DNA of 64,000 nt from JABMQW01 sp964439935. GTDB lineage: Bacteria; Fidelibacterota; Marinisomatia; Marinisomatales; TCS56. This document shows positions 35,167 to 43,927 of this stretch, in pieces. The stretch is from positions 248,001 through 312,000 of the forward strand of contig CAYTPW010000001.1 of the NCBI GenBank assembly GCA_964439935.1, written 5' to 3'. Position 1 is the stretch's first letter, and every line of letters begins with the position of its first letter. A program made the translations under genes and the position numbers. The notes beneath the pieces are model-generated. The model saw nothing but the letters and a program-made list of their open reading frames with translations. It was not told where the DNA came from and ran no database searches.

Positions 35167-37806
35167 TTAATTCCCATAAACATTTTTCTGTCGGTTTATG
35201 TGTTTGGACCTGTCTTTTATTGTAACATTGTCTGATTCAACAACTGCACTGTGACAACTACTGCAGGATGTGTTGACGACATGACCAGTTGGTGCCAACT
35301 CATGACAGTCACCGCAAACCACGCTTGTGTTAGAGCTCCATTCTAAAGTTAAGTTGCTTCCAATGATAGTCGTATCGGGATCATAAGCCCATTGGTATGA
35401 GCTTTCGGACTCATAAAATATGAAATTACCATGGCAGTAAATATCTGAGCAGGAGCCACTGCCACTATCCCAGACCGGTGTAACCCGGCCACTATCAGTT
35501 GCCATTTCACCGAAAGTGATTTCAGCGGTCAGATCAGTATCGAAATGACCGGCTGAATTAACAGATGTGGGAACCAGATGACATTCATTACAGTCAATCG
35601 GATTTGTAAAGGTGGTATCTGTTAAATGTACAGTGTGCGCACCAACGGAGAAGGAACTGGAATCGCTGTTCCCGCTAAGGTCATAGGGCGGAGCGCCGGT
35701 ACTATTATCCAGACCGCCATGGCAGGAGATACAGCTAAAATCGGGCGAGTCATTCCACGCGGGTGTACCGATTCCGTGGCAACCTACACCAGAGCAGGTT
35801 TCACTACCCCCATCGTAAACACCGGCAATTTCAGTGGCCATTGTTACATCGGCAACCAGATTTACATGGTCAGTCATTGAGGTCGAATTAATGGTGTAGC
35901 CGTCGTGACAGTAACTACAGTCCAGACTGAGATCAACAGCGTGGACAACATGAGCGCCAGTGGTTGGTGGCAGAGCATGGCAATCACCACAGAGGATGTT
36001 ATCGGTCCAGGATACGGACTGATTGCTATGGCAGTAAACCGCGCTGCAGGATCCGCTGGCGTATACACCAGCATAGGTTGTATCAATTACTACATCATTC
36101 GTCAGATTGATGTGAATGCTGTCGGTTACTGTTTCACTGGCAGCTGAATAGCCGGTATGACAGATATTACAATCATATTCCTGATCAGTGACGTGAACAA
36201 TATGGGCGCCGCTGGTTGGCGGAACAGCATGACAATCACCGCAGTTCATTTCCGCCCCGATCCAGGAGACGGTCGTGTTACTGTGGCAGGCTACATCGCT
36301 ACAGGATTGGGACTGGCTGTCATAAGTGCCGCCAATCTGTGCAGCAAGGGCTACATCATTCATCAGATTGATGTGATCAGCATCAGAAACAGTTTCATTG
36401 ATTGCCGAAAAGCCGCTATGACAGATATTACAATCATTTTCCTGATCGGTAACATGGATAATATGGGCGCCCGTAGCGGGTGGTAGTGCGTGACAATCAC
36501 CGCAGTCCAATTCCTCACCGGTCCATGAAATGGTGGTATTGCCATGGCAGGCTACATTGGTACAGGATTGGGACTGGCTGTCATAAACACCACCATATTG
36601 TGGATCGATAGCCATATCGACAGTCAAGTCCACATGAGTAGTAGCAGAATAGCTGTGACAGGTTCCGCAGGAATATTCCTGATCTGTAACGTGGGTGGCG
36701 TGTGCCCCGGTTGTCGGTGGCAGGTTATGGCAGCTGCCACAGGCGGCCTGATCTTCTAGATTCCAATTGGGCTCAAAATCGCCATGGCAATAGACGTTTG
36801 AACAAGTTTCGGCAGAATGTGAATAGGCAGCATTGTCCCCATAATCTGTGCTCACATTAACGTTGACTGTACCATTAACATGTGTGCTATCCGCGGCACC
36901 TGAATCTAGCACTGGATTATAGCCGGAATGGCAGTCACTACAACCAAGGCCATGATCCGTTACATGCTTATCATGAGCGCCGACCAACGGTGGTTGTCCA
37001 TGACAGCTGGTACATTGACGATCGCTTCCGGAGCTGTTGGTCCAGACCGGGTTTCCGGTCCCATGGCAATATACATTAGCACAAGTCCCATTGGTTGGGT
37101 CGTACGCAGGTATTGTATCAGCGTTCAGTGCGATTCCGCTGAAATTTATTTTATTGGACTCATCAAGGTGACCGGGAGTAAAAACAGAATCTGGAATGGT
37201 ATGGCAGACGCCACAATCGACCGCCAGTCCCAGGTTATGAATGGCATTAATATGGCTGAGATGGGCGCCAACGGTTGAAGAATCGCTGGACGAATTATTC
37301 CTGACATCCAAGAAAACGGAGATTGTGCCATAACTATGACAATTGTCGCAAGTATAAATTCCGGCGCTACCGGTATGGCAGTAGGATGTCTGGCAGCCCT
37401 CGATTAAGCCACTGCCCTGATTGAGATTGGTGCCATGACATTTCTGGCATTCACTGAAATCCCAATCGTTTTCCCAGAATATTCTTCCATGATAATTCAG
37501 CGAGCTGGAATTGATCCATTCCATCAGAGCCGGATGTCCACTTTGGCCGCCTTCATGGCAAGTGTAACATGAAACTTCACTGTCACCACCTTTATAATCT
37601 GAACCATGGCATTCCGCACAGGATTCAATGCCGCTAGCAACAATTTTTAAGGCATGAAAATTTTCACTGGAGGATTCAGTCCAGCCTTTGGGGTGGGGGG
37701 ACGGCTTAGCTTCTTCGGCACATCCCCAAAGCCCTAAAAAAGTGGTGGTTAAGATAGATAACCAGCAAATTACAATCTGCGATTTGTGAGATTTATCCCT
37801 ATCCAT
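35167..37806 (-). CDS. Giant multihaem c-type cytochrome lipoprotein (27 candidate haem sites)
   Basis: About 879 aa. Start chosen at 37806 because AGGA lies 6 nt upstream; an earlier ATG at 37824 lacks this. The N-terminus ends FLGLWGC, a lipobox, so the protein is envelope-anchored. I count 19 CxxCH and 8 CxxxxCH motifs. The middle consists of tandem modules of about 70-90 residues: CxxVxCHGN...W, then CGDCHALPPTTGAH, then HVTDQE(x)DCNICH. This alternation is the Geobacter-type CxxxxCH/CxxCH domain (GSu_C4xC__C2xCH). The predicted role is long-range electron transfer at or across the outer membrane. It lies downstream of the T9SS cytochrome gene, with a terminator between them. Confidence 0.9.
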   Translation of the reverse strand: MDRDKSHKSQIVICWLSILTTTFLGLWGCAEEAKPSPHPKGWTESSSENFHALKIVASGIESCAECHGSDYKGGDSEVSCYTCHEGGQSGHPALMEWINSSSLNYHGRIFWENDWDFSECQKCHGTNLNQGSGLIEGCQTSYCHTGSAGIYTCDNCHSYGTISVFLDVRNNSSSDSSTVGAHLSHINAIHNLGLAVDCGVCHTIPDSVFTPGHLDESNKINFSGIALNADTIPAYDPTNGTCANVYCHGTGNPVWTNSSGSDRQCTSCHGQPPLVGAHDKHVTDHGLGCSDCHSGYNPVLDSGAADSTHVNGTVNVNVSTDYGDNAAYSHSAETCSNVYCHGDFEPNWNLEDQAACGSCHNLPPTTGAHATHVTDQEYSCGTCHSYSATTHVDLTVDMAIDPQYGGVYDSQSQSCTNVACHGNTTISWTGEELDCGDCHALPPATGAHIIHVTDQENDCNICHSGFSAINETVSDADHINLMNDVALAAQIGGTYDSQSQSCSDVACHSNTTVSWIGAEMNCGDCHAVPPTSGAHIVHVTDQEYDCNICHTGYSAASETVTDSIHINLTNDVVIDTTYAGVYASGSCSAVYCHSNQSVSWTDNILCGDCHALPPTTGAHVVHAVDLSLDCSYCHDGYTINSTSMTDHVNLVADVTMATEIAGVYDGGSETCSGVGCHGIGTPAWNDSPDFSCISCHGGLDNSTGAPPYDLSGNSDSSSFSVGAHTVHLTDTTFTNPIDCNECHLVPTSVNSAGHFDTDLTAEITFGEMATDSGRVTPVWDSGSGSCSDIYCHGNFIFYESESSYQWAYDPDTTIIGSNLTLEWSSNTSVVCGDCHELAPTGHVVNTSCSSCHSAVVESDNVTIKDRSKHINRQKNVYGN

Positions 37807-37914
37807 GCTTATCCTACTGATCAAGAAATTTAAAAAACGATTATCCAGTCATCATTATAAATTAATATGGTTTACAATTTTTCTCGCCGATAAATATTGG
37901 AGTCTGACCAACAA

Positions 37915-37940
37915 AAAAGGGGAGCAAAAAGCTCCCCTTT
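37915..37940 (-). terminator. Intrinsic terminator of the T9SS cytochrome gene
   Basis: Read on the minus strand: AAAGGGGAGC-TTTTT-GCTCCCC followed by six T. It lies 24 nt after the stop codon and separates this transcript from the second cytochrome gene. Confidence 0.88.
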
Positions 37941-37963
37941 AATTTACACTTGATGTGCAAAGT

Positions 37964-40552
37964 TTACTTCAACAGAATCATCTTCTTGGTTTGTGTGAAA
38001 CTATTGGCGCTGATGGTATAGAAATATACCCCTGTAGGCAGGTTTTCAGCTGAGAAGTTGATACTGTGGACACCAACATCCATATTCCTGTTAACCAGTT
38101 CATGAACTACCTGACCAACTGAGTTAATTACAGTAATGTTGACCAAACCAGCTTCCGGCAGACTGAAACTGATTGTCGTGACCGGGTTGAATGGATTGGG
38201 GTAATTCTGAGCCAGGTTGTATTCAATGGGCATCGTGCCATCTACAACAGACAGAACCTCGGCAGTTACACCAGGTGAAACATCGCCTTCATTACCATTG
38301 AAATCAACAGCAGCGATTGTGTAAGTGTAAGAACCCAGATCCAGACTCGTGTCAGTGTAATTAAGATCAGCGGTTGTGGCAATCTCAACACCATCCCGAT
38401 ACAGGATGTAGTAATTAACATCCGGGGCCGGTGAAGCATCCCACTCAAGATCGACTGAATAGTTGTCAATCGCGGAAGCCATGACATTACCTGGAGCCCC
38501 TGGAATCAGATTGTCGATAGAGAATCCTTCGCCAGGCATTGAAGCATTGATATCACCCGATTCGTGCAGGGCAACAACAATGAATTCAGTCCAAGCAGTG
38601 TCGGTACCAACCAGGTTAAACAGAGTCGGAACGACCATTGCATAACGCGGAGCGCCTTCTGCTGTAACTTCGCCAACAGTGGTGAAGCCGGGGTTGGTGC
38701 CGAAGTCATCATACCGCTTAACGATATAGGTTTCGACTGGATCGGGGGAAACTCCATCATTGAAGAATCTATCCCATACCAGACGTACAGCATAACCTTG
38801 ATCGTTTGGCACATCTTCAATTGCCACGATGTCACCTTCAATTGCGCCATTCAACATTGCTTGAATGGAAACCTTAAGCAAGGCTACTGTGAAAGCTGGA
38901 TTGTGAATACCATAACTATGATCATAGTAAACCATTTCATAGTTGTAAGCAGCTTTCAACTCCACGAGCGTCCATGTATCATCCACATCATCGTGGGGAT
39001 CATAAGCATCGTGGCCATCTGCTGCTGGTAGCAGGGCTGCCAATTGATCCATCAGGCCATGAACTTCATCTTGCAGACCTAAGGCATCACCATCACCATC
39101 GAGGTCGGCATCACCATTCAGATAATATTTTTTATCTGCAAAGGATTCACCAATATCACCATGGCAGCTCTCGCAAGCTTCCACATGATCTGCTTCATCC
39201 CAGGTCATTGAGAATGAGTGTGCACCCCAACCGGGGATAGCACCATCGTCACCAATGTGTACTTCAGCCATATGGCAATCAGCACAGGCATTTTCAGTAT
39301 CAGCCAAATGCGGAGATGAAGGTAAATTAACACCGAAATCGACTACGTTAGTACCAACCAGCATGTCGGCTTGTGGAACATAATGCGGTCCATAGTGTCC
39401 GTGTGGCGCATCGGAATAGGAGTTGGCCTCACGGCGGCTCTGGTGACAGTTCATACAAAGAGCACCAGTGCCGGCACCCATTACTTCTTCGCCATTTGAT
39501 AGAGTTGCTGTAACCAAACGAACCTGATGTTCATTCGTTACATCATGAGGATCATGGCAAACGGCACAGGTAATATCTGCGCTGGGTTGGGGGGTAATAT
39601 CTTCACCATTGGCAAACTGAATGAACTGATAACCGTTGTGGCAACCTTGGCAGGTTGTGCGTCCACCACCAGGATATCCAGGCACACTAGCATGGCCTGC
39701 TCCATCCCATTGATCCGGGAAGAAATGATGCGTTCCTGAATCATGGCACCAAGCACAGTTTTTTGAATCCAAAGTGTTAGCCATTACGCCAGCGGCACCT
39801 AGATGCTCGCTGCCGGGTCCATGGCAATTTTCACACTGGATATTTGCACGTGCGAATGCTTCAGGGTAGTCGGTTGCGAGTTCGTCATAAAGCCCATCGT
39901 AGAAATGTCCATCGGTGGAGCTATAATCGTCTACCAGCGTTGCTGAATCGGGATAAACGAAATCGAAATCGTCAAACCCATCGTTCGCAGCACCATCCTG
40001 GCCAACAACATGGCAACCAACACAATAGGAACCGTAATGACTGCTGAGGGTACCATTGAAGGCACGCACCAACATGTCACTGTGGCCGGTTTCCAGCCAT
40101 TCTGTTACCTTCCCAGAGTGACATTGTGCACAAGATACTGTTCCGCCCTCATACCCGAGAAAGGTACCGGCGTGAATAACCAGATCTGTAGAGAATGTAT
40201 CACTCACAAAAGTAACTGTATAGGCACCAACGAGGTCTGGTGTGAAGGCTACAAATTGGGTCGATGTATCAGCTTCAACTGCCGCACTAAGCGTAGCAGT
40301 AAAGCCGGTAGGACCATCAAGTGACCAATTAGCGGCACCATCCAAAGCCAGACCACCGAGGTGGCCCATGATGTAAACTTCTGTCCCAATACCAACATTT
40401 GACAAGCCGTTATAGGCACCGTCAAACAAATCTTCCGTGTCAGCTGAAGCTTCACGTGGTGATACACCATATGGAGTTACAGCTAACTCTTGGCTGAATG
40501 AGATTGAGACAAGACAGCACATCAGTAGTATTTTTATAACCGTCTTCATCAT
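37964..40552 (-). CDS. Nine-haem c-type cytochrome with FN3 and T9SS sorting domain
   Basis: 862 aa; tandem ATG codons at 40552 and 40549, GGAAG upstream. Signal peptide ends SFS, then QELAVTPYG. After an N-terminal beta domain the haem region runs from about residue 140 to 460 with nine CxxCH motifs: CAQCH, CVGCH, CENCH, CAWCH, CQGCH, CAVCH, CMNCH, CADCH, CESCH. The early part resembles cytochrome c554-like multihaem proteins. A helical linker, a fibronectin-III-like domain (PGNVMASAIDNYSVDLEWDAS) and a classic T9SS type A signal (YPNPFNPVTTISFSL...KKMILLK) follow. Predicted to mature in the periplasm, be exported by T9SS and end on the cell surface, probably for extracellular electron transfer. 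Donor and acceptor unknown. Confidence 0.9.
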   Translation of the reverse strand: MMKTVIKILLMCCLVSISFSQELAVTPYGVSPREASADTEDLFDGAYNGLSNVGIGTEVYIMGHLGGLALDGAANWSLDGPTGFTATLSAAVEADTSTQFVAFTPDLVGAYTVTFVSDTFSTDLVIHAGTFLGYEGGTVSCAQCHSGKVTEWLETGHSDMLVRAFNGTLSSHYGSYCVGCHVVGQDGAANDGFDDFDFVYPDSATLVDDYSSTDGHFYDGLYDELATDYPEAFARANIQCENCHGPGSEHLGAAGVMANTLDSKNCAWCHDSGTHHFFPDQWDGAGHASVPGYPGGGRTTCQGCHNGYQFIQFANGEDITPQPSADITCAVCHDPHDVTNEHQVRLVTATLSNGEEVMGAGTGALCMNCHQSRREANSYSDAPHGHYGPHYVPQADMLVGTNVVDFGVNLPSSPHLADTENACADCHMAEVHIGDDGAIPGWGAHSFSMTWDEADHVEACESCHGDIGESFADKKYYLNGDADLDGDGDALGLQDEVHGLMDQLAALLPAADGHDAYDPHDDVDDTWTLVELKAAYNYEMVYYDHSYGIHNPAFTVALLKVSIQAMLNGAIEGDIVAIEDVPNDQGYAVRLVWDRFFNDGVSPDPVETYIVKRYDDFGTNPGFTTVGEVTAEGAPRYAMVVPTLFNLVGTDTAWTEFIVVALHESGDINASMPGEGFSIDNLIPGAPGNVMASAIDNYSVDLEWDASPAPDVNYYILYRDGVEIATTADLNYTDTSLDLGSYTYTIAAVDFNGNEGDVSPGVTAEVLSVVDGTMPIEYNLAQNYPNPFNPVTTISFSLPEAGLVNITVINSVGQVVHELVNRNMDVGVHSINFSAENLPTGVYFYTISANSFTQTKKMILLK

Positions 40553-40575
40553 TTGAGTGTCTTCCTTTTTTTCTT

Positions 40576-40591
40576 TTTGATGATCATCAAA
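40576..40591 (-). promoter_or_regulatory. FNR-consensus palindrome upstream of the T9SS cytochrome gene
   Basis: TTTGATGATCATCAAA is a perfect 16-bp palindrome that contains TTGAT-N4-ATCAA, the FNR/CRP-family consensus, centred 31 nt before the ATG. At that distance it would overlap the promoter core or the transcript start. Repression, or a promoter further downstream than expected, is more likely than classical activation at -41.5. Confidence 0.5.
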
Positions 40592-40900
40592 TCGGAGTAC
40601 AGGAGTAATTTATCATGTATTATTTTTATATGGAATAGTAATTTAGCATTTACTGAATTATTTTTGCGTAATTGAGACTGTATATCATATTAAAAATAAT
40701 GATATAACGCTAAGTCATTGTACAAGATAAGATTATAAAAAATAGAATTTTTAGTCCATTTTTCGACCCCTGGGTCGAGTTTGATATTGATGTTATCCCG
40801 ATCACAAATTTGGTTGATTAATTGGAGTATTTTCCCCGGAATAGACAATTATACCAATCTGAGTGGGATTTTAGAAACTTAATTTGGTAACAATATAAAA

Positions 40901-40922
40901 TACCCTTCGTGATCGAAGGGTA
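40901..40922 (-). terminator. Hairpin terminator after tRNA-Lys
   Basis: TACCCTTCG-(4 nt)-CGAAGGGTA; on the minus strand it is followed by TTTTATATTG. It starts a few bases after the CCA end of the tRNA. Confidence 0.75.
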
Positions 40923-40926
40923 TTGA

Positions 40927-41002
<76 letters not shown>

Positions 41003-41085
41003 AAAAGTGCTCGAAATGAGCGTGCCGAAATTATTCCTGATTTCCGCAATTCACAAATCAATAACAGGCAATTTAGATTAGGAAA

Positions 41086-41107
41086 AAGGCGCGATTAATC
41101 ACGCCTT
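41086..41107 (-). terminator. Terminator of the GldAFG-DUF4340 operon
   Basis: On the minus strand AAGGCG-TGATTAATCG-CGCC followed by TTTTTCC, 27 nt after the DUF4340 stop codon. The inner GATTAATC can extend the stem. Confidence 0.8.
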
Positions 41108-41133
41108 ATCAATTATATTTTTAAAAGATATGA

Positions 41134-41715
41134 TTACTTGATTTCTTCGAACATTTCGGCTGGTGCTACGGCGGTAGTATCCGGTTCCGGCGGTTTGGGT
41201 ATCTCACCCCAGTAATTAGGAGTTGTGTTCAAGTGGTAGATCACATTGGTGCTGGTGAGAAAAACCTCATTTTCACCGGCATACCTGAAATTATTGTGAG
41301 ACCAGTCCGCTTTGGAACGGCCGAAATAATAATCACCCAGTACTTTTTCGCCACTGTCGAATAATTGCAGACGAATTCCCAGTGAATCATCCACGGAATA
41401 GAGGTTCCATTTTTCCGGGTTTTTGGAAACCATCGTTTCATGCTCGGTTGTCAGAACGCTGTTAAACAGATTGTCCAGCCGGGGTTGACGGACGACCAGT
41501 GAGTCGTGTCCTTCAATATTCCAGAAACCACTCAGTTTGATGAGCGTTATTGATTCACCGGTTTTACTGATCGTGAAGCGAGCGATCTTTTCTGTATTGC
41601 CGTCAAAAATAACTTTGGAACTGGTAGTATAGCGATCCTGTAAATGATTGTTGAGTAACAGGGCAGCACTGATTACTACCACAATTATAATGATATTTCG
41701 TAGATTCTTACCCAT
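41134..41715 (-). CDS. DUF4340 domain-containing membrane-anchored protein
   Basis: About 193 aa from the ATG at 41715, preceded by GAGGAAATAT; it overlaps the GldG-like gene by 8 nt. One N-terminal transmembrane segment (NIIIIVVVISAALLLNNHL) precedes an envelope domain with FTISKTGESITLIKLSGFWNI and LFNSVLTTEHETMVSKNPEKW. The latter is the repeating pattern of DUF4340. The family regularly follows GldG-like proteins in ABC operons and probably forms part of the same complex. Substrate unknown. The C-terminus is short and acidic (APAEMFEEIK), with only one DUF4340 unit rather than two. Confidence 0.8.
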   Translation of the reverse strand: MGKNLRNIIIIVVVISAALLLNNHLQDRYTTSSKVIFDGNTEKIARFTISKTGESITLIKLSGFWNIEGHDSLVVRQPRLDNLFNSVLTTEHETMVSKNPEKWNLYSVDDSLGIRLQLFDSGEKVLGDYYFGRSKADWSHNNFRYAGENEVFLTSTNVIYHLNTTPNYWGEIPKPPEPDTTAVAPAEMFEEIK

Positions 41716-43210
41716 ATATTTCCTCGATCGAATTAGCCCGCTTTCCTTCCATTTTCCAGCGCAATACACCCAGACCGATAATCAGTAGAGAGGGCAGCAG
41801 GATGTTAATCCATTTCAGTCGGGCGCGTCGCCCATCTTCCAGCTCATTTAAGGGACGGGTAGTAATTTCACGGGAGCGCAGTAACATCAACTCGCTATCA
41901 CCCAGCATATAATCGACCGCATTATGGACGAAAATATAATTTTCCGGAACTGCTGCACCTGCATCATCAGAGAAGAACTGGGAATCGCTGATCAACAGAA
42001 ACTGTCCGACCCCCCCGGTTTCGGGGGAGGTAACGGTCGTCAGGGCGGCAACCATTTTTCCCGGTTCAATTAACTGGTTAAAGGCCGGATTCTGCATTGG
42101 TGACAGGTTGAAATAACCCTGCATGCTACCGGAACGACCTGATGTGAACAATAAAGGCTGGACCGGCTGGCTGGCCAGGGTATCGGCATCAATTTCACTG
42201 GGGAAAATTATCCGGACCTGTTCCAGGCTTTTAACGATTGGGTGATCACCAAATTCCCGTACCAGTGGGAAAAAGGGATAATCCATGGCTGTATTCATTC
42301 GGAAGAAACCACGGTTTTGCATCACCGAAACTTGTCCGCTGCGTTTGTCCAGGACCAGATTATCCTTGATGCTTAACCCGGCACTGTTGACAAAATCAAA
42401 GATATTGGATTGAATCGCCGTACCTTGCTGACTCTGGAGATCTGCATTTACGCGACCCTGGGCCAGAAATAGATTTCCACCGCGGCTGAGGAATTGAATT
42501 AACCGGTTAAGCTCATCGTCATTTACTGAATCTGTTACCCCATTCACCAGCAGCAGGTTCATATCGGGTGCTATATCCTGGTTCAGTTGGACTGGCCGGA
42601 CAGTGTAGGATTCCTGTAAAACCTGGGTGATATTATCATTCTTAGGATTTTGGCCGCTGAAAGTTGCAAAACCAACCGTCCGCTTATTCTTATCTACCAG
42701 TTTTTTTATCTTGGTGGTGATCTCATATTCCAATCCGGTGGTGGTCTGAATTATTGGAATCACCTCCCGTTTATCCTCATACAGCAGGACCAGCCCCATA
42801 TGGACTTTTTTGATTTCCAGTTTATCATTTTCGATTACTTGCAACTGGACCGGCATGATGCCGTATTTCTGGGCTTCCTGCTCCAGTTTTTCATCATCAT
42901 CCGGCATATAGAATTCGAAGCGGATGTTACCATCGGAAAAAGCAGCATATTCTTCCAGGATATCCTGCAGGTAGCGGCGATTATTGGCATATTCACCGGG
43001 TAAATTTTCTGAGAAATAGACCTTCATCGTCAAAATATCATCTGTTTTGTCGACCACCGATTTACTAGAAGGCGACAGGGAATACATTCCGTTATCGGTG
43101 AAATCCAGGCGGAAGAACCAATTGCGGGAAATCAGGTTGATTAATATCAGTGCTACAACGGCAATGACGACATAGGTGATAAAACTTTTTTTATTATTTA
43201 CCTGTAACAT
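41708..43210 (-). CDS. gldG: GldG-family ABC-associated protein
   Basis: 500 aa. A transmembrane helix at the N-terminus (FITYVVIAVVALILINLI) and one near the C-terminus (WINILLPSLLIIGLGVLRW) enclose a large extracytoplasmic domain of the GldG/IFT52-like ABC-type type. It has YSLSPSSKSVVDKTDDILTMKVYFSENLP at the start and LAQGRVNADLQSQQ and LISDSQFFSDDAG later. In Flavobacterium, GldG works with GldA and GldF as an ABC transporter needed for gliding. In other phyla the same trio occurs without gliding. Here the order is ATPase, permease, GldG, DUF4340 with overlaps or 3-nt spacing. The gene symbol marks homology, not proven motility. Confidence 0.85.
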   Translation of the reverse strand: MLQVNNKKSFITYVVIAVVALILINLISRNWFFRLDFTDNGMYSLSPSSKSVVDKTDDILTMKVYFSENLPGEYANNRRYLQDILEEYAAFSDGNIRFEFYMPDDDEKLEQEAQKYGIMPVQLQVIENDKLEIKKVHMGLVLLYEDKREVIPIIQTTTGLEYEITTKIKKLVDKNKRTVGFATFSGQNPKNDNITQVLQESYTVRPVQLNQDIAPDMNLLLVNGVTDSVNDDELNRLIQFLSRGGNLFLAQGRVNADLQSQQGTAIQSNIFDFVNSAGLSIKDNLVLDKRSGQVSVMQNRGFFRMNTAMDYPFFPLVREFGDHPIVKSLEQVRIIFPSEIDADTLASQPVQPLLFTSGRSGSMQGYFNLSPMQNPAFNQLIEPGKMVAALTTVTSPETGGVGQFLLISDSQFFSDDAGAAVPENYIFVHNAVDYMLGDSELMLLRSREITTRPLNELEDGRRARLKWINILLPSLLIIGLGVLRWKMEGKRANSIEEIYG

Positions 43211-43213
43211 CGT

Positions 43214-43927
43214 CTACCTCCATTTCCGCATTTCAAGGATCCGGACCGTCGTCAGTAGAAAGAGTGCGATCATCGATCCGAAATAGATCAGATTACGGGA
43301 ATCGATAACGCCCCGGGATATATTCGATAAATGGTAATCCACACTGATAAACTGGATCAACCCGCCTAATCCGGCCGGCATGAAAACCAGCAGTTTATCC
43401 AGCAGGAAAAAGACCAGTACAATCGTAATGGCGATGATAAATGCCACTACCTGATTGTCGGTCAGACTGCTGGTAAAAGTACCGATAGCGGCGTAGAAGC
43501 CGCCCACCAGAATCAGGCCAATATAGCCGCACAGGATAGCGCCAAAATCAATATTTGTTCCTACCGACAGCAGAGTAAAGAAATGAACCAGCGTGAAACC
43601 AAGACCGATGATCACCAGGGTAGTGGCTGCAAAGAATTTTCCCAGGACGAATTCAACATCCTGGATTGGCAGAGTGGATATAATTTCCATCGTTCCACTG
43701 TTGCTTTCTTTAGCAATCAAACTCATCGTGACCGCCGGTATGAAGAACAGGTAGATCAAAGGCACCACGCTGAACAGGGTACGCAGGTCGGATTGGTTGA
43801 TCAGAAAGAAGGTATTGGTAAAGAAATAGCCGCTGAAGATGGCGAACAGAACCAGGAAGATATAAGCCATCGGGCTGTTGAAGTATGATTTCAGTTCTTT
43901 CAGAAACAGGATTTTTATGTTACGCAT
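43214..43927 (-). CDS. gldF: GldF-like ABC-2 permease
   Basis: 237 aa with six predicted transmembrane helices. The opening ILFLKELKSYFNSPMAYIFLVLFAIFSGYFF and ISTLPIQDVEFVLGKFFAA are typical of the GldF/NosY-like ABC-2 permeases. It overlaps the ATPase gene upstream by 8 nt and is 3 nt before the GldG-like gene. Forms the membrane channel of the complex. Substrate unknown. Confidence 0.87.
   Translation of the reverse strand: MRNIKILFLKELKSYFNSPMAYIFLVLFAIFSGYFFTNTFFLINQSDLRTLFSVVPLIYLFFIPAVTMSLIAKESNSGTMEIISTLPIQDVEFVLGKFFAATTLVIIGLGFTLVHFFTLLSVGTNIDFGAILCGYIGLILVGGFYAAIGTFTSSLTDNQVVAFIIAITIVLVFFLLDKLLVFMPAGLGGLIQFISVDYHLSNISRGVIDSRNLIYFGSMIALFLLTTVRILEMRKWR

Larger units (their letters stand above)
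40553..40926. other. Intergenic region with cytochrome promoter side and two palindromes
   Basis: 374 nt between the cytochrome gene and tRNA-Lys, AT-rich and without a credible ORF. It holds the FNR-like palindrome (40576-40591), a TCGACCC-CT-GGGTCGA inverted repeat at 40763-40778, and the hairpin terminator of the tRNA at 40901-40922. The minus-strand promoter of the cytochrome should lie here. Confidence 0.6.

Noticed and set aside
38564..39031. 155-codon open frame antisense to the nonahaem cytochrome
   Set aside because: Shadow of a firmly identified gene on the other strand; translation shows no domain.
40763..40778. TCGACCC-CT-GGGTCGA as a terminator
   Set aside because: Almost no loop and no U-tract on either strand; possibly an operator, but there is no evidence to name a regulator.
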